A stretch of 64,000 nt of DNA from NCBI RefSeq assembly GCF_040939455.1, contig NC_134106.1, positions 81,351,001 to 81,415,000 on the forward strand, in the 5' to 3' direction. Numbering within the stretch: position 1 is the stretch's first letter; the number at the start of each line of letters is the position of its first letter. The notes below the pieces were generated by a model, which saw nothing but the letters and a program-made list of their open reading frames with translations, had not been told where the DNA came from and searched no databases. The stretch is from Microcebus murinus. Lineage: Eukaryota > Chordata > Mammalia > Primates > Cheirogaleidae. Positions 13,906 to 26,084 of this stretch are shown one piece after another. Both the position numbers and the translations under genes were made by a program.

Positions 13906-14041
13906 AGTCTAGCTAAGTGTTGCTGCTGAGTTTTTTTCCTGGGATTAGTGCAAATGATTTTATTGGTAAAAAGAAAAAAACACTTTTTTTTTCAGTGCAG
14001 TACTAATTTATTGAAAGTTTGGCTCTTTTTTTTTTTTACAG

Positions 14042-14203
14042 GTTTAAGAAATTTGATGATAAATACCTTCGGAAGCTTTTAATTCGGGAAAACCAACCCA
14101 AGTCAAGCATTGTGTCATTGTATAAAAAGCTTGAAATAAAACATGCCATTGAGATGGCAGAGACTGGGATGATAAGCACTGTTCCTTCCTTTGCATCTCT
14201 AAA
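14042..14203 (+). CDS. SLC9A2: SLC9A2 exon: juxtamembrane tail
   Basis: The exon has 162 bp, starting with the third base of a split Lys codon and ending with two bases (AA) of a split Asn codon. It encodes [17 protein letters not shown], then the [20 protein letters not shown] segment and [13 protein letters not shown]. The basic, amphipathic start continues the CHP-binding helix of the previous exon. The rest is the conserved helical part of the NHE tail. The donor is GTAAGT. Confidence 0.96.
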
Positions 14204-14331
14204 GTAAGTACAGTTTTGCAAATAAAAGTTAATATTACTATATATGCATTGATAGTTTTTTGAAATCAGTAATAACAAAAAAAATGTTGACCTATGTCCT
14301 GAGAGAGATGCCTTCAGGTATTCTTCATTTT

Positions 14332-14472
14332 CTTTTTCTTTTTTTTTTTTTTTTGTAGGGTGGGGGGCTCTCCCTATGTTGCTCAGGCATGTCTTAAACT
14401 CCTAGGCTTGGGATCCTCCTGTCTCAGCCTCCCAAGTAGCTAGGATTACAAGTGTGCACCACTGTACCCGGC
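14332..14472 (-). mobile_element. Alu monomer / 7SL-derived fragment, antisense
   Basis: A T run followed by CTATGTTGCTCAGGC and CTCAGCCTCCCAAGTAGCTA, ending near ACCCGGC. It is only one arm, so either a free-Alu-monomer type element or a truncated Alu. Confidence 0.8.
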
Positions 14473-14825
14473 TTGAGTTGCCTTAAGATCTCACAGCAGA
14501 ATTAAATTCTGTTTAAAATTTGAAAGCCTACACATGTGCATGCTATGTTATGTTATGTTTTATGTTATGTTATGTCATTTTAGAACTAATCAGAAAATAC
14601 TCTGTCATGTTTAGAATGATTATGCCTTTATTATATTTGCTTTGGGAAATTTAATGCTTATTGAAAGTAAATTGCAGCCCCCTTAGCAAGCATTGTGAAA
14701 TGGAATATTTTAAGGCGTTTTAGATATACTGTAAATATGCATGTAATTATATAACTATTTCCTCTTAAATTATTCACAGAATCATAGTTGAAGGTTTAGA
14801 AAGAACAACAGTGATCATCTAATAC

Positions 14826-15006
14826 AGTGGTTCTCAATCCACCCTGTCCATTAGAAACACTTTGGGAGTGTTTAAATAATACAGATGCCTGGGCCCTGTC
14901 CAAGACCATTTAAATCAGAATCTCTGGTATTGAGGCCCAAGCATAGGTATATTTAAAAGTTCTTCAGATGTTTCCAATATGCAGCCAGGATTGAGATCCA
15001 CTGATC
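14826..15006 (+). mobile_element. MER5A-like hAT DNA transposon fossil
   Basis: Begins CAGTGGTTCTCAATCC, contains CAGATGCCTGGGCCC and ends near TTGAGATCCACTGATC. The ends resemble MER5A inverted termini. Non-autonomous, with no coding capacity. Confidence 0.75.
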
Positions 15007-15449
15007 TAGTCTATCTTCCTAATTTTATAAACAAGAAAATGAAGACTCAGAATTGTGAAAAGATTTATCCAATGTCTTCCAACAAGTCAGTAGGAGAAAC
15101 ATCAATACAGTAAAACTCGATTAACACGTAAGGTTCTTTCATCATGTAAGCATCATTCCTTCTTTATCACAAAAGTGAGAGAAATTATAAGTCCCCACAG
15201 ATTTTGTCTTCCAATGATGAGCTTGAAGCTCATTTAAAATCAATTGTCATCTAATTAAAATGTTACCTATAGGAAGGAAGGTTGAAGTGAGAGAGGAGAA
15301 CGCTGTACATTATACCCAGTCATGTAAACTATGATTCTTTACTAGGACTCTAAGTCCCCTATAAAATTACAGGAGTTGGCATGATCCAGACTGAGAAGAA
15401 GGATGGTGAGGATGACTTGGAGGTAAAGATATTATATTCCATTAGAAAC

Positions 15450-15600
15450 AGCAGTGGACTGAGCAGTAGAATGACTGACTTATAGTCCCAGCTCTGCAAG
15501 CAACTTGCTGTGTGACCTTGAGCTAGTCCATCCATCTCACTGAGCTTGAGTTTCTTCAACTGGAAAATGGGACCAGACTTGATCTTTAAGTTTCTCTCTA
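15450..15600 (+). repeat. MIR SINE
   Basis: Core GCTGTGTGACCTTGAGCTAG and CAACTGGAAAATGGGAC give a sense MIR. Confidence 0.8.
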
Positions 15601-16227
15601 GCTTTAAAGTTTTATAGTCTTTCGTATGCTATTCCATTTGAGTTGCAACAAGAGATAACTTAATTATCCATTTTTCAAAGGGGAGCCATTGCCTTTGTGA
15701 TCTCAGAGGAGGAAAATATCAATTATACTCTGTTTACAGTTCATTTCAAAGCCAGTAGTACTCAGGGTAAAGGCAAAGGTTTAGGGTTAGGGATGCAGGC
15801 AACAAAATTAATGGCTGTCTGCATAGCTGGATAAATGGGTACCACATTGGGGTGCCATTACAGAAAAAATATTTTAAGAAATTCAATATTTTTTATATTA
15901 AAAAATTTAGGCAAACTAAAAATAGAGTAATCCCTCCTGAAGCTGATAAATTTTATTCACAATAAACCTATAGCAATGATTTATAATGTTGAAATGTTGA
16001 AAGATTTACCCTGAGATCTGGAACAAAATAGTGATGCCTATTAGTACCATTTGTATTTAATATTTTACAAGTACTAAACAAGAAATACATAAAATATATT
16101 AAGGATAGGAAAGGAACAGATAAAGCCATCAATATTCACAAACAACCTGATTGTTTCATTGAAAATCCAAAAGCATCTACAGGTAAATAGACTTAAGTAA
16201 ATTTATCCAGGTTTCAGAATACATGGC

Positions 16228-16239
16228 AAAAAAAAAAAA

Positions 16240-16299
<60 letters not shown>

Positions 16300-16301
16300 A
16301 A
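16228..16301. repeat. A run followed by AAAG tetranucleotide repeat
   Basis: A14 then about 15 GAAA units, within the L1 fragment. Likely grown from an A-rich spot in the L1. Confidence 0.95.
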
Positions 16302-16593
16302 CTCAGTAGTATTTTTATAAGTATCAACAAATAGAAGATGCTATTTTAGAAAATTGCTTAATTTAGAATAGCACCATGAAATGCCATACACATCAACATC
16401 ACACAACATATCTAATGTTAATATCAAGTTTAGAGAAAATATACAAAATATCTACACAGAAAGCTATACATTCAGTGCAAAACAGATAAATTAAAGCCAA
16501 TATTAATAGAGGAAGAGAAAGATTCAATATTATAAAATTTTCAATTCTCTGTAAGTTGATCTATGGATTCAAAGCAATGCTATTCAAAATCCT

Positions 16594-16648
16594 GGGTGTG
16601 TGTATGTGTGTGTGTGTATGTGTGTGTGTGGTGTGTCTCTGTGTGTGT
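16594..16648. repeat. TG-rich microsatellite
   Basis: Imperfect GTGTGT run with TATG interruptions, in the same L1 fragment. Confidence 0.9.
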
Positions 16649-18000
16649 TTAAACAAAGTGGTCCTAAAGTTTTTATGGAAATGTAAATGGCTAAAATTAA
16701 CCAAGGTAATTTTGAAGAAGAACAAACTTAGAAGGTTTATACTATTAAATACCAGGATTTATTGTAAAGCTACATGATTAATAAGATACGGAAACAAGGA
16801 GAGGTAGACCACTGGAATAAAACAGAGAAGTCAGAACAGAGCCACCCACATGTGGACAGTTTATTAATGACAGAGTTTACCATATGACAAGTGGAGAAAA
16901 GATGGCCTTTGAAAAAAATGATTGTGGTCAATTTGGTAATCTAGATGGAGATAAAGTGAAATTTACCACTGCTTCACATTGTATCAAGTCAAGGTGTATT
17001 GTATTCAATAGATCTAAAGGTGATAAGTGAAACGATAAGGCTTTTGAAGATTATAAGAGAATGTCTTCTTCATGTTGTGATAGGGAAAGATTTTCAAACA
17101 ACCCCAAAAGCACTAAAAGAAGGAAAAGATGATACATTGAACTATATTAAAATCATGAGATTTTGTTTATCCCAGTACATCACTAAAGGAGTGAAAAGGC
17201 AAACCAAAGACTGGGAGAAGATATTTGCCTCACATAAAACTGTCAAAGTGCTAAAAAAAAAAAAAACAAACAAAAAAACAAGATAAAAAAAAAAAGAGAC
17301 TTGTTCATGTAATTTACAAAGTAGAATATCTAAATGGCTAATCATATGTGTTCTAAAAAACATATATGAGAATATTCATAGAAGCACTGTTTGCAACATC
17401 CAGAAAATGGAATGAAGCCACATATTCATTGACAATAAAATGGATAAATCATAGTATTTTATACAATAGAATATTATATGTCAGTGGAAATGAATGAACT
17501 ACAGCTACATGTAATAAGAGATGAATCTTCAACATAATGCTAAGCAAAAAAAAGGCTAAATGCAAAAAAAACACATATTGTATTATTACATTATATAAGT
17601 TCAAATTCAGGCACAGCTAATCTATGATATTAGAAGGCAAAAATGAATCATCTAAATCTAGAAAAGTCTGTCTTGCTGAAGCCTTAGATCTTTGTATTCA
17701 TTCCTTTGTGTGTATCCGTTATCCACTGGCCACTAGGCTGTGTACCCCAGTAATTGCTATTATGATTGATTTACAATAATGGCATAAGTTTGCATTTAAA
17801 AAAATATAAAAGAACTGTGCTCCTTACTTTGTGTGTCCTCGGTGCATCTTCTGTGAGACCTGCATTTATGCATATTAACCTTCTCAGCTTAAATTTGTTT
17901 TCTTAACTTTATTTCCTTATCTATTTATTTTGTTGTCCTAAATATTTTTGTAAGACCCCTCAAAGCTTTTTTGGATGGAGTTAGTGTAAAAATGTATAAA

Positions 18001-18365
18001 TATAGTCAATTCTCATTATATGCAGTAGTTATATTCTATAAAGTCGCCTCCAACACTGGTTTACAAACATTGAACCATTGTTCCTAGGGACATACATGGC
18101 TGGATTCCTGTAAGCTTCTGGTCACAGAATTTTCATCAGTTGATCAATATGTAATTTGTTTATGTATGTTTGTGTTTAAAGACACCTTATTTAATATATA
18201 TGATTGACAGTGAACTCAATCGTCAACAGCACTATGACTCATGTGTGAAGCTTGTCTAATGCATTTTCTCCATAGGGTACATTGCAGCCTTCTTGCACTT
18301 AGGAACACTAGGCAGCACTTCAGCACTAAGCTTGGAAGCCATTTCAATAGAGAGCATAAAATGTG
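18001..18365 (+). mobile_element. Tigger-related DNA transposon fossil
   Basis: Landmarks TATTCTATAAAGTCGCC, AAGACACCTTATTTAATATA and TTCTTGCACTTAGGAACAC match a TcMar-Tigger-type non-autonomous element as I remember it. The subfamily is not certain. Confidence 0.55.
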
Positions 18366-18804
18366 AAAACATGTCACTAAATAGATATACATACATATTA
18401 CAAATGGTATGTTTGCAAATATGTATAATGAGGTATTTAAAATACAAAGCCTTGATAATTAAATATAGCTAATTGAGCTTCTGTCGGAGAAAACCGTTCT
18501 ATATTATTTCATGTATGGAGTGTTAGAAATAATACAGTAATAGCATTATATATAGGCCATTGTAGTTTCTCTTCCTTAAAAAAATAATGGCGTGAATAGA
18601 CTTTGAAAATGTGTGCATTATGAAACGTGTTATGAATGATTTTGACACTGTTTTAGAATTTTGAATTATTTAAAAATATTGAATAAGTTCTAAGTGCTAT
18701 TTCTAAGATTCTTCTTAAATAATGGAATCATATCTCTAAAGAAGAAAACCAGTGATTCTAATATTTGTCAGAAGGTAAAACATTCTTCTTCTAAACTTTC
18801 ACAG

Positions 18805-18901
18805 TGATTGTCGTGAAGAAAAAATAAGGAAGCTCACACCTGGTGAAATGGATGAAATTCGAGAAATACTATCAAGAAATCTCTATCAGATCCGTCAGCG
18901 A
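18805..18901 (+). CDS. SLC9A2: SLC9A2 exon: regulatory tail segment
   Basis: The exon has 97 bp. Its first base completes the split Asn codon (AAT), and 32 codons follow, ending in CGA (Arg), phase 0. It encodes [20 protein letters not shown] and [12 protein letters not shown]. The acceptor is TTTCACAG and the donor is GTAAGA. It is a charged, helical part of the cytoplasmic tail. Confidence 0.95.
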
Positions 18902-21364
18902 GTAAGAATAATTTATTTAGCGTAATATTTACTTACCTTCGGCTAAAAATATGCCTTCTGGTTCTGTGCTGTATGTAACTGGATGTGCCGCCATTATGTT
19001 GGCCTCAGCAGGTGCATGCTGGGAAAATCCCCTCTGCTTCCTCAGCCCTCTCAGGGGTTCCACTGTCCTCTGGGACACCATGACTGAAGGCTCGGGACCC
19101 CTGGGAGTTCTGCTGCTGTGAGCTTGGGGATAAAGAAGTATACACATTGACTAACTGTGAAGACAGGAACCGACTGCTATTTTTATTTTTAAATTTTTTT
19201 AAAGGAAATAGCTTTATAGCTTAGACTTTTTCAGTGGATCTGATCCTCCTTGTTATTTATAAAGCGCTACAGTGTCTTCTTTTGATGTGTCTTCTGAGGC
19301 ACTTCTTTCACTGTATTTCCATTGTTAACGCCCCACTCTAATAACCTGCTAATAATATAGCTAATGATTAGAGAGCGTGTTCAATTTGCCAAGCCCTATT
19401 TCAGCGCATTGCTCTTATATTAACTCATTTAATCCTGCCACATTGGGAGGTGCTACTATTGTCTCCATGTCACAGACGAAGAGACTGAGGCGCAGGGAGG
19501 CGAAGCATGACAGGGGCCGTGGCTTGTCAGGAGTCCTCCTCTTCCTTCCTGGTCTCCCACAGGCACCCCATCCCATCCGCAGTACTTTTACCTCACCCTT
19601 ATTCCCTAAAGCATCTTTTAATAACAGCATCCTCTGATTTAAAATGAAACAAAACAGGAGCTGCGGCTTCCAGGCTAAACTATTTTTTGAGAATTGGGTG
19701 TCTCTATTTCCAAGTTCTGTTACAGCCCAGCCAGGTTCCCTGCCCAGCGCCCAGTGAAGGCCAATACACAGACAGCAGGGGACACAGTGGAGACAGAGTT
19801 TTATTTTGCAAGGTGCCAGGCAAGGAGATGGGAGCGATTTTTCAAATCCTTCTCCTTGAAAATTTGAAGGCTAAGGTTTTTAAAGGTGATTTGGCAAACA
19901 AAGGTTGAGGGAATTTGGTCTGCTGATTGGCAGAGTATGAACTCATAGGGTCGGGGCACAGAAATTATCTTTGTAGTTGGGAGATTTCCTGGTTGGGGGG
20001 GGTCTCAGGGATGTTGGATCCATTCCCACGCCTATCCACGGGTCCAGCTGGCCTCAGTAGGTACTCCCAGGAATGCAGAGTATGAAAAATACCTCAAAGA
20101 CCAGGCTTAGGATTTGCAGCAGCAATGTTACCTATAGAAGTAGTAGGGTAGTCACACATCTCATGCCTGTCAGGGAGGATCGTGCCACTAAACTACAGCA
20201 GCAAGGAGGTTAGGGAACAAAAATGGCTGGTTAGCTTCTGGTTGTATCTACTTTTATGAAAATCAGACTTTGATTACTTTTACTTATACCTTATGGCTCT
20301 GTATTATTTTAATGTGGACAGTTTCAGTTCCACTTTATTCAACCATATTTCCACGTCTCCCTCATCCACCCACCTCAGACACCCAGGGAGTGAGATTTCT
20401 GTCTCCGTTCTTTGGCTTGTGTGGCTTTCTCTCTCTCCTCCCGGAGCACCTCACGTCCTGTCAGGTGGTCCATAGCCTTCGATTTTTAAGGTTCCTCCAA
20501 CAACCACCACATTATCCTCAGCCCTGTCCCTAAATGGAATAGCACTTACACTGCACCACATGATTTAGCACCTCATTTCAGGACATTGTCTTATTTTGTT
20601 AGCTTCAGATGCCCAACTCAATAGGAAACTCCTCAAGGCAGCAATTGAACCTTGTTGTATGTTGCTTTTGCATCTCTCTACAGAACCTAATATAGTTCTA
20701 GACATAGGATATTCCCAAGAGCTACATGTTTATTCCATCAGAAAATGAACTTTATTAATTATGACTTATTTTAGGAAACACATTTCTGTATAGCTTATAA
20801 AACTAAAAATGGATGTCATGTGCAGCCCTAGTTTAAAACTTTTACTCCTTCAAATGCTGGGATATGATCATGGCCACTGGTTGGGAGATGGCACCAGCTC
20901 TCTCAGTGTGACAACCCAGTTGTAAAAAGGAAAGTTCTGAAGTTAATCTAAAGGACATGGCACCACCAAGTGGCTCAAAGTGATTTGTTTCTATGTCAGT
21001 AATTTCTATTCAATTGGGAATGTATGAAGATAACTTGTATTCTTTTTCCAGCTATTAATAATGGCTAAATACACACAAGATACTTCAAGGTAGACAAAGA
21101 CACTTAATGAATTCAGTTGTTTTTCTCACTTATGAAGATAACACTTTTCAATGAAAAAAAAAACATATGCACTGATTTTATTAAAGGGTGGATTCTTTCA
21201 AAATCTGAAGAGTGTTATACTTTTTAAATCTTTTGCTCTGTGCAGAAGTTGTAAGAGCCTAGCTGAAGTGCAAATCCGAAGAAATGTGGTAAAGTTTTGG
21301 AATTTCTGGGGAAACAATCAGTTTTCTTTTTTTGTAAAATGTCACCTTCCTGTTTTCATTTCAG
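18902..21364 (+). other. SLC9A2: SLC9A2 intron with candidate LTR
   Basis: A 2.5-kb intron. It contains MIR-like sequence (about 19330-19510), a candidate LTR (about 19715-20215), L2-end-like sequence (about 20580-20740) and otherwise unassigned AT-rich sequence. Confidence 0.75.
19715..20215 (-). mobile_element. Candidate LTR, family not identified
   Basis: A moderately GC-rich block with an LTR look in reverse orientation: CAGAGTTTTATTTTGCAAGG near one end and a run of short polypurine stretches. I associate the opening with class I LTRs but cannot name the family. Confidence 0.35.
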
Positions 21365-21496
21365 ACTTTGTCCTACAACAGACACAATTTGACAGCCGAC
21401 ACGAGTGAGAGACAAGCCAAGGAGATTCTGATCCGCCGGCGGCACAGTTTGCGAGAGAGCATCAGGAAAGACAACAGCTTGAATCGAGAGCGCAGG
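21365..21496 (+). CDS. SLC9A2: SLC9A2 exon: basic tail with kinase-type motif
   Basis: The exon has 132 bp and exactly 44 codons, phase 0 at both ends, acceptor TTTCAG and donor GTACGG. It encodes [20 protein letters not shown], then [18 protein letters not shown] and LNRERR. The RRRHS sequence fits the basophilic-kinase (PKA/CaMK) consensus R-R-x-S. It is a plausible phosphosite by motif only. Confidence 0.96.
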
Positions 21497-22674
21497 GTAC
21501 GGGAGTCTGTGCATGAGGATATAGAAAGTTTCCAGGGATGGGGCAGCAGCTGTTCGGTTGATCAGCTGATGGGCTCATCAGCTCTGTGGATGGAATAGCT
21601 GCTAAGGGTTGAGTCACAGGCATTCTGGGATGGAGTTCATGATAAAGTCTGTTCACACATTTCTGGAACACTTATTGTGTTCCAGGCACTGTTCTAGGAC
21701 TTGGAATACATGGGTGAACAGAATTGACAAAGATTCCTATGCTTGTAGAACTCATATCCTAGGGAAGGAGAAGGCTACCAGCAGTAGACAGAATAAGTGA
21801 ATTGTCTGTTATATCAGGAGGCAGTAAATGCTATGGAGAAAATTATAACAGAGGTTTGGGAGTACAGGGAAGAGACGGTCAAGTTACAATTTTCAACAGA
21901 ATGTCTGGCCCAGGCTTTACTGGGAAAGCAACATTCCAAGGAGAGGTTGTAGCCAGTGCCAAGGCAAGCTGCATGTTCTCTGAGGACCTGCAAGAAGGCC
22001 AGAGTGGCTGGGGACAGTGAGCAGTATTGCAGTTTGGTCAGCATTGCGGTTGGTCCAGGGTGTTGTCAGTAGACAAGGAAAGCCATCTTAAAATATTACT
22101 ATTTATTGATTCCACACAGCAGTCACTGCATCTTATTTTTAATAATATTCTGCATTGGATAGTCAGAGATCAAAATGGTTATGCGTGAACTAGGAAATTA
22201 TCTTTTTTATGTGCAAAATGTAGTCAATTAAAAGTTAATCTAAAACACTACAGACTATGGCATTTGCTGTATCAGTAAATTAGCTATAATAATACTTTTT
22301 GTTCTATCATTTTCCAGATTTATTAAAGTAAATAAAAATATGCTACATTTTTTACATATCTTCTTCCCCATATATATTGGTTCTAAGTCTTTCTACTTTT
22401 CTAAATAGATGTTTTGGTAGATTTTCTTTAAAAAGGCCCCTTGTTTCTAATGGTCCCATTTATTTCTATTTTCCTTAGTACAGATCTTCACTGTATTCTG
22501 GAAGGGATTTAGTTATTTCAAATATAATAGTTACAGCCCCTCACAAAGTAATTTTGGAATCATGAACTAAAGATTCTGATGTTTAGCACAAGTTTTGCTA
22601 TAATATTTTTAACCTCTAATATATAAGAACTACCATTTGTGTAGTCTATATAAAGTTTTCTATTTCTTTTACAG
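21497..22674 (+). other. SLC9A2: SLC9A2 intron with L2 fossil
   Basis: A 1.2-kb intron. About 21640-22060 looks like an L2 3' portion in sense orientation, with the typical wording 'vertebrate L2: growing-size, totals, gained body weight' replaced by the familiar nucleotide landmarks CAGGCACTGTTCTAGG and TAAATGCTATGGAG. The rest is AT-rich and unassigned. Confidence 0.7.
21640..22060 (+). repeat. L2-like LINE fossil
   Basis: Landmarks are TGTTCCAGGCACTGTTCTAG, followed by GTAAATGCTATGGAGAA and a GGCAGCAAC-type tail region. Sense orientation, in an SLC9A2 intron. Confidence 0.65.
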
Positions 22675-22765
22675 GCTTCCACTTCAACCTCCCGATACTT
22701 ATCCTTACCTAAAAATACAAAGCTTCCAGAGAAGCTACAAAAGAAAAAGAATATTTCAAATGCAG
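22675..22765 (+). CDS. SLC9A2: SLC9A2 exon: Ser/Thr-rich tail segment
   Basis: The exon has 91 bp: 30 codons plus one base, the first of a split Asp codon. It encodes [20 protein letters not shown] and [10 protein letters not shown]. The acceptor is TTTACAG and the donor is GTAATG. It is a low-complexity, serine- and lysine-rich linker towards the C terminus. Confidence 0.95.
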
Positions 22766-24082
22766 GTAATGAATTATACCTGGAGCAGAAAAACTTTATT
22801 TACTAATGCTTATAAAATAGAGAAATTTCCCTACTATTTTTCTTCATTAAGAACAAGTTAAATAGTTTGCAAATCTCAAATAATAACCTTTCACTAACAT
22901 AGCAAACTTTTTGAGTGGCACTCTGGGCAGCTGATAGATAATATAATCAGTTGTTTTCTATAATGTTTCTATTTGATGTAGCCATAGTAAATATTCTCAC
23001 CATGGGGTTAGCGTGCAGTTAAATAGAAAGTTGTAAGTCTGCAAATGTGTAAGTAATAAAATTTTTATAATAATTCTGATATATTTTCATAAAAGCTGTG
23101 ATACTTCTGGCTGTAGTTATAAAGCTTTGTAATAAGGTCTAACATCTCTTTGTGTGATGGGAATCTTTATGTACACACCCAAACCATTTTCTGTGGACTC
23201 CAGAAGAACAATGTTAGGATTTCATGTTTTTAAAACATGAAATGTGGATGTACCAATAATTACCTTCCCTTCACTTTTTTTTTTTTTTGCTTACTTAATT
23301 ATCTGAGAAGAGGGAAGTCTAGTGGTGGCTGGTGGTGATGAAGGGTGAGGTGGGAACAGGACGGGGAAGACAGGCAGCACTGGGGCTTTAGAACACTGGC
23401 CTGTGGTGCCACCGCATGTCCAGAATCCAGCAAACACATTCTCACTTTCCAAGAATCTCAACTCCTGGGCAAGCATGCAGTCAGCTTCCCTACCCACAGA
23501 ACTCCAGCACCTGAATCTGGTTCTAATCCTGCCTCCTCCCTTTGTTTACAAAGTGTTTTGGCCCTTTTGTGAAAATATAAAAAAAAAAAAATCAGCAAAG
23601 CTGTGTATGAGATTCTAGGTCAAGGGGAGGTAATTACTAGACTGCTTACAGTGTGCCACATGCTGAGCTGAGCCCTCTTGGGATCATTCCTGTAGGGCAG
23701 GTGAGCACAGCCACTGCAGCCAGAAAGTCTCAGTTGAAACTCCAGCTCCACTACTTACTAATATCTCCTGAACCTACTTACCTTATCTGTAAAATGGGAA
23801 GATCAAATGGGCGAATGCATTTGAAAGGGCTTAGGACAGTGCCTGGCACACAGTAAGCTCTTCAAAGTTAGCATGAGTACTCACTTGTGAGCATGGACGC
23901 TCTCAGAGGTCATGCAAGATGTCCACAGTCGCTCAGCTGGCGTGAGAGTGAGCCCTCTGACCTCCTTCTCCCCAGAGTCCCAGGACAGATGTGCAGTTGC
24001 ATGACCCACTAAGGTATTGAAGTCCCTTGGAATGCCTTTTCTCTAAAGTGCTTGTCCACTTCTCTCTTTTGCATTATGGCAG
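22766..24082 (+). other. SLC9A2: Last SLC9A2 intron
   Basis: A 1.3-kb intron. It holds a T run at about 23276-23288, an A run at 23580-23591 and a MIR with a clear end (about 23720-23870, landmark GTAAAATGGGA). I see no alternative exon. The acceptor is GCATTATGGCAG, with a CT-rich tract before it. Confidence 0.75.
23720..23870 (+). repeat. MIR SINE
   Basis: ACTCCAGCTCCACTACTTAC, CTGTAAAATGGGAAGATC and GTGCCTGGCACACAGTAAG are classic MIR sequence in sense. Confidence 0.85.
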
Positions 24083-24453
24083 ATGGCAATAGCAGTGACT
24101 CAGATACAGACGCAGGGACCACCGTGCTCAATTTGCAGCCCCGATCCAGGCGCTTTTTGCCAGAACAGTTCTCTAAGAAAGCACCCCCGTCTTATAAAAT
24201 GGAATGGAAGAACGAAGTAGATGTTGATTCCAGCCGGGGGCGGCCCAGTACCCCGCCAGCACCCCGCAGCAAAGAGGGGGGCACGCAGACGCCGGGCTTA
24301 CTACGGCAGCCCCTTCTCTCCAAAGACCAGTTTGGCCCTGGGAGGGAAGACAGTTTGACTGAAGGCGTCCCACCCAAGCCACCACCGAGGCTGGTCCGGA
24401 GGGCATCGGAACCTGGAAACCGCAAAGCCCGATTTGGGAGCGAGAAGCCTTGA
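24083..24453 (+). CDS. SLC9A2: SLC9A2 last coding exon: proline-rich C terminus
   Basis: The coding part is 371 bp. Two bases complete the split Asp codon, and 122 codons and TGA follow (stop at 24451-24453). It encodes a Ser/Asp-rich start ([20 protein letters not shown]), a central region with proline-rich stretches ([12 protein letters not shown]), and the end [16 protein letters not shown] followed by [12 protein letters not shown]. The PPKPPPR run is a candidate SH3-binding motif; a proline-rich SH3 ligand is a known feature of the NHE2 tail. RRAS fits the PKA consensus. An ATG-initiated reading of this exon is open from 24052, but those bases are intron. Confidence 0.96.
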
Positions 24454-26084
24454 AGGACACAGCCAAAGGAGCCCTGAGTGACTGGCCCAGCTCGGCTGTG
24501 GTTTGTTACCCCGGACCCTGGCACAGCCATGGAATCCACTTAAAACTGTGCACCTAGATACTTTCCTTGGGTGGTAGAGTCATGCCACTGATGAATGGGA
24601 TGAATGCTTATCTCAAGAAAAGGAAAATGAAAGAAAAAAATGCCCCACGAAATGCCTTTTGTGACTTGTGGCTAGCGACCGTGTTCTTTGCGGGCCTGAA
24701 GGAAAAATAGTGTGCCTTTATTGAACTTGAACGACAGAACTTGAAATTTTTAATGCACCCTTGTTAGTGAAAATTTTAATATATTACATAAATGTCTCAA
24801 ATTTTATTTATGGAAAAAATATGTATATCTGTAATCAGTTTTTAAGTGAATGGCACTAAAAGTACGGAGGATGTCTGTGCAGGGGTAGAGAACGGTTCCG
24901 GGGGGACAGGTCCCAAGCTCAGGCCAGGGGCCTATCCCTGTGCTGAGCTGATGGACCAGGTCCTCCGCAGAGACATCTCCTGACTGGAACCGGGAGAGCA
25001 CCAGAGCGCCCCGGCAGACGCAGTGGCCTGGCTCCCAGAGCCCAGATGGGAGGTCCCAGGATGCTTATGAAATAATGAGAATCAGCTGGTTTTCAATTTG
25101 TTCCTCTGTTGTGTGTTTAGGGGTGACCTATAAGTTCCATCTCCCCTTCTTGGTTAAGCGGTGCAAAGAGGAGCGCTGCCCGGGAGAAACCAGCTTATAG
25201 TGTTTGACAGAACTGGTGGCAGCTTTTGATGAAGTTCCACCCGAGAGGGCCCATGTGGCCACTGGGGAGTTGGGGCAGTGCCTGCTTACAGCTCGTGGGT
25301 GGGTTTTTTGTTGTGCAATACTCGGAGGAGGGTGCAGGTGATTCCTTTCTTGCCCATCTAGGACCACCTGCTTCAGTAGAATTTTTCTGTAAAACATTCT
25401 TTGAACTTGGAGCCTCCAGGTAAGATGAAAATTTCTATAAATGTTATTCCAATGTTTAACAACTTGGTGAGATTTCAGGTTTTGAATTTTATTCAGGAAG
25501 CACTTTGGAGACAGTGGGAGCCCTATTTTCTTTGCACTAGTCTGTCACTTGTTACCTCTCCCCGTGCAGTAATACAGTAACTCGAATATTTCATATAGAA
25601 TTGGAGTCTACTCATTGGAGTACTTTTTAAGAGTACAGCAGAGAGAAAAGAAGTAGAACAGCATCATTAAAGATTAGTATTTGAATCTCTGTCTCTTAAA
25701 CTGTAGGTTTTACTGGGCTGTCTTTATAGGTGTTAATGAAGCCACTCATGTAGTCTCTTGGTTTCACATTGGAGATACAGCAAAGGATACAAGTGCCCAG
25801 AGTGTTATTGGGTGAACATGAATAAATTAGGCAAAAAGACACAATCCTCAGCTGTGGGTCTCCATGCCCACCAACGTGGAGTACTGAACCTTCTACCCCT
25901 TTTTCTCATGTTCTAAAACTTTAGAATACTGCTAGATTGTTGGGCATGAGACAGAGCGAAAAACAGACCTATACAAGGCCTATGTTCATAAGAGCACAGT
26001 TTCTTAATCAGTGGAAAGTAGTGTAGGATGCAATTTGGAAGCTACAAGCTTAGGGCTCTGTGCCAAAATCTCAATTTTGAATTG

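Larger units (their letters stand above)
15880..17650 (+). mobile_element. L1 (L1M-type) 3' fragment, sense
   Basis: It shows decayed ORF2 3' landmarks, such as AATCCAAAAGCATCTAC and TGGAAATGTAAATGG, and then 3' sequence. It is broken by an AAAG microsatellite (16228-16301) and a TG repeat (16594-16648). No intact ORF remains. The copy is 5'-truncated. Confidence 0.8.
14204..18804 (+). other. SLC9A2: SLC9A2 intron with L1 and DNA-transposon fossils
   Basis: A 4.6-kb intron. It holds an antisense Alu monomer (14332-14472), a pentanucleotide ATGTT run (about 14543-14576), a MER5A-like element (14826-15006), a MIR (about 15450-15600), an L1 sense fragment (about 15880-17650) with AAAG and TG microsatellites inside, and a Tigger-like element (18001-18365). 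I see no coding exon in it. Confidence 0.8.

Noticed and set aside
15781..15792. Two TTAGGG units resembling a telomeric repeat
   Set aside because: Only two units in AT-rich intron sequence; expected by chance and not an interstitial telomere.
24052..24453. ATG at 24052 as start of a small separate protein
   Set aside because: 24052-24082 is intron. The CAG acceptor at 24080-24082 and phase with the previous exon show that this is the last SLC9A2 exon.
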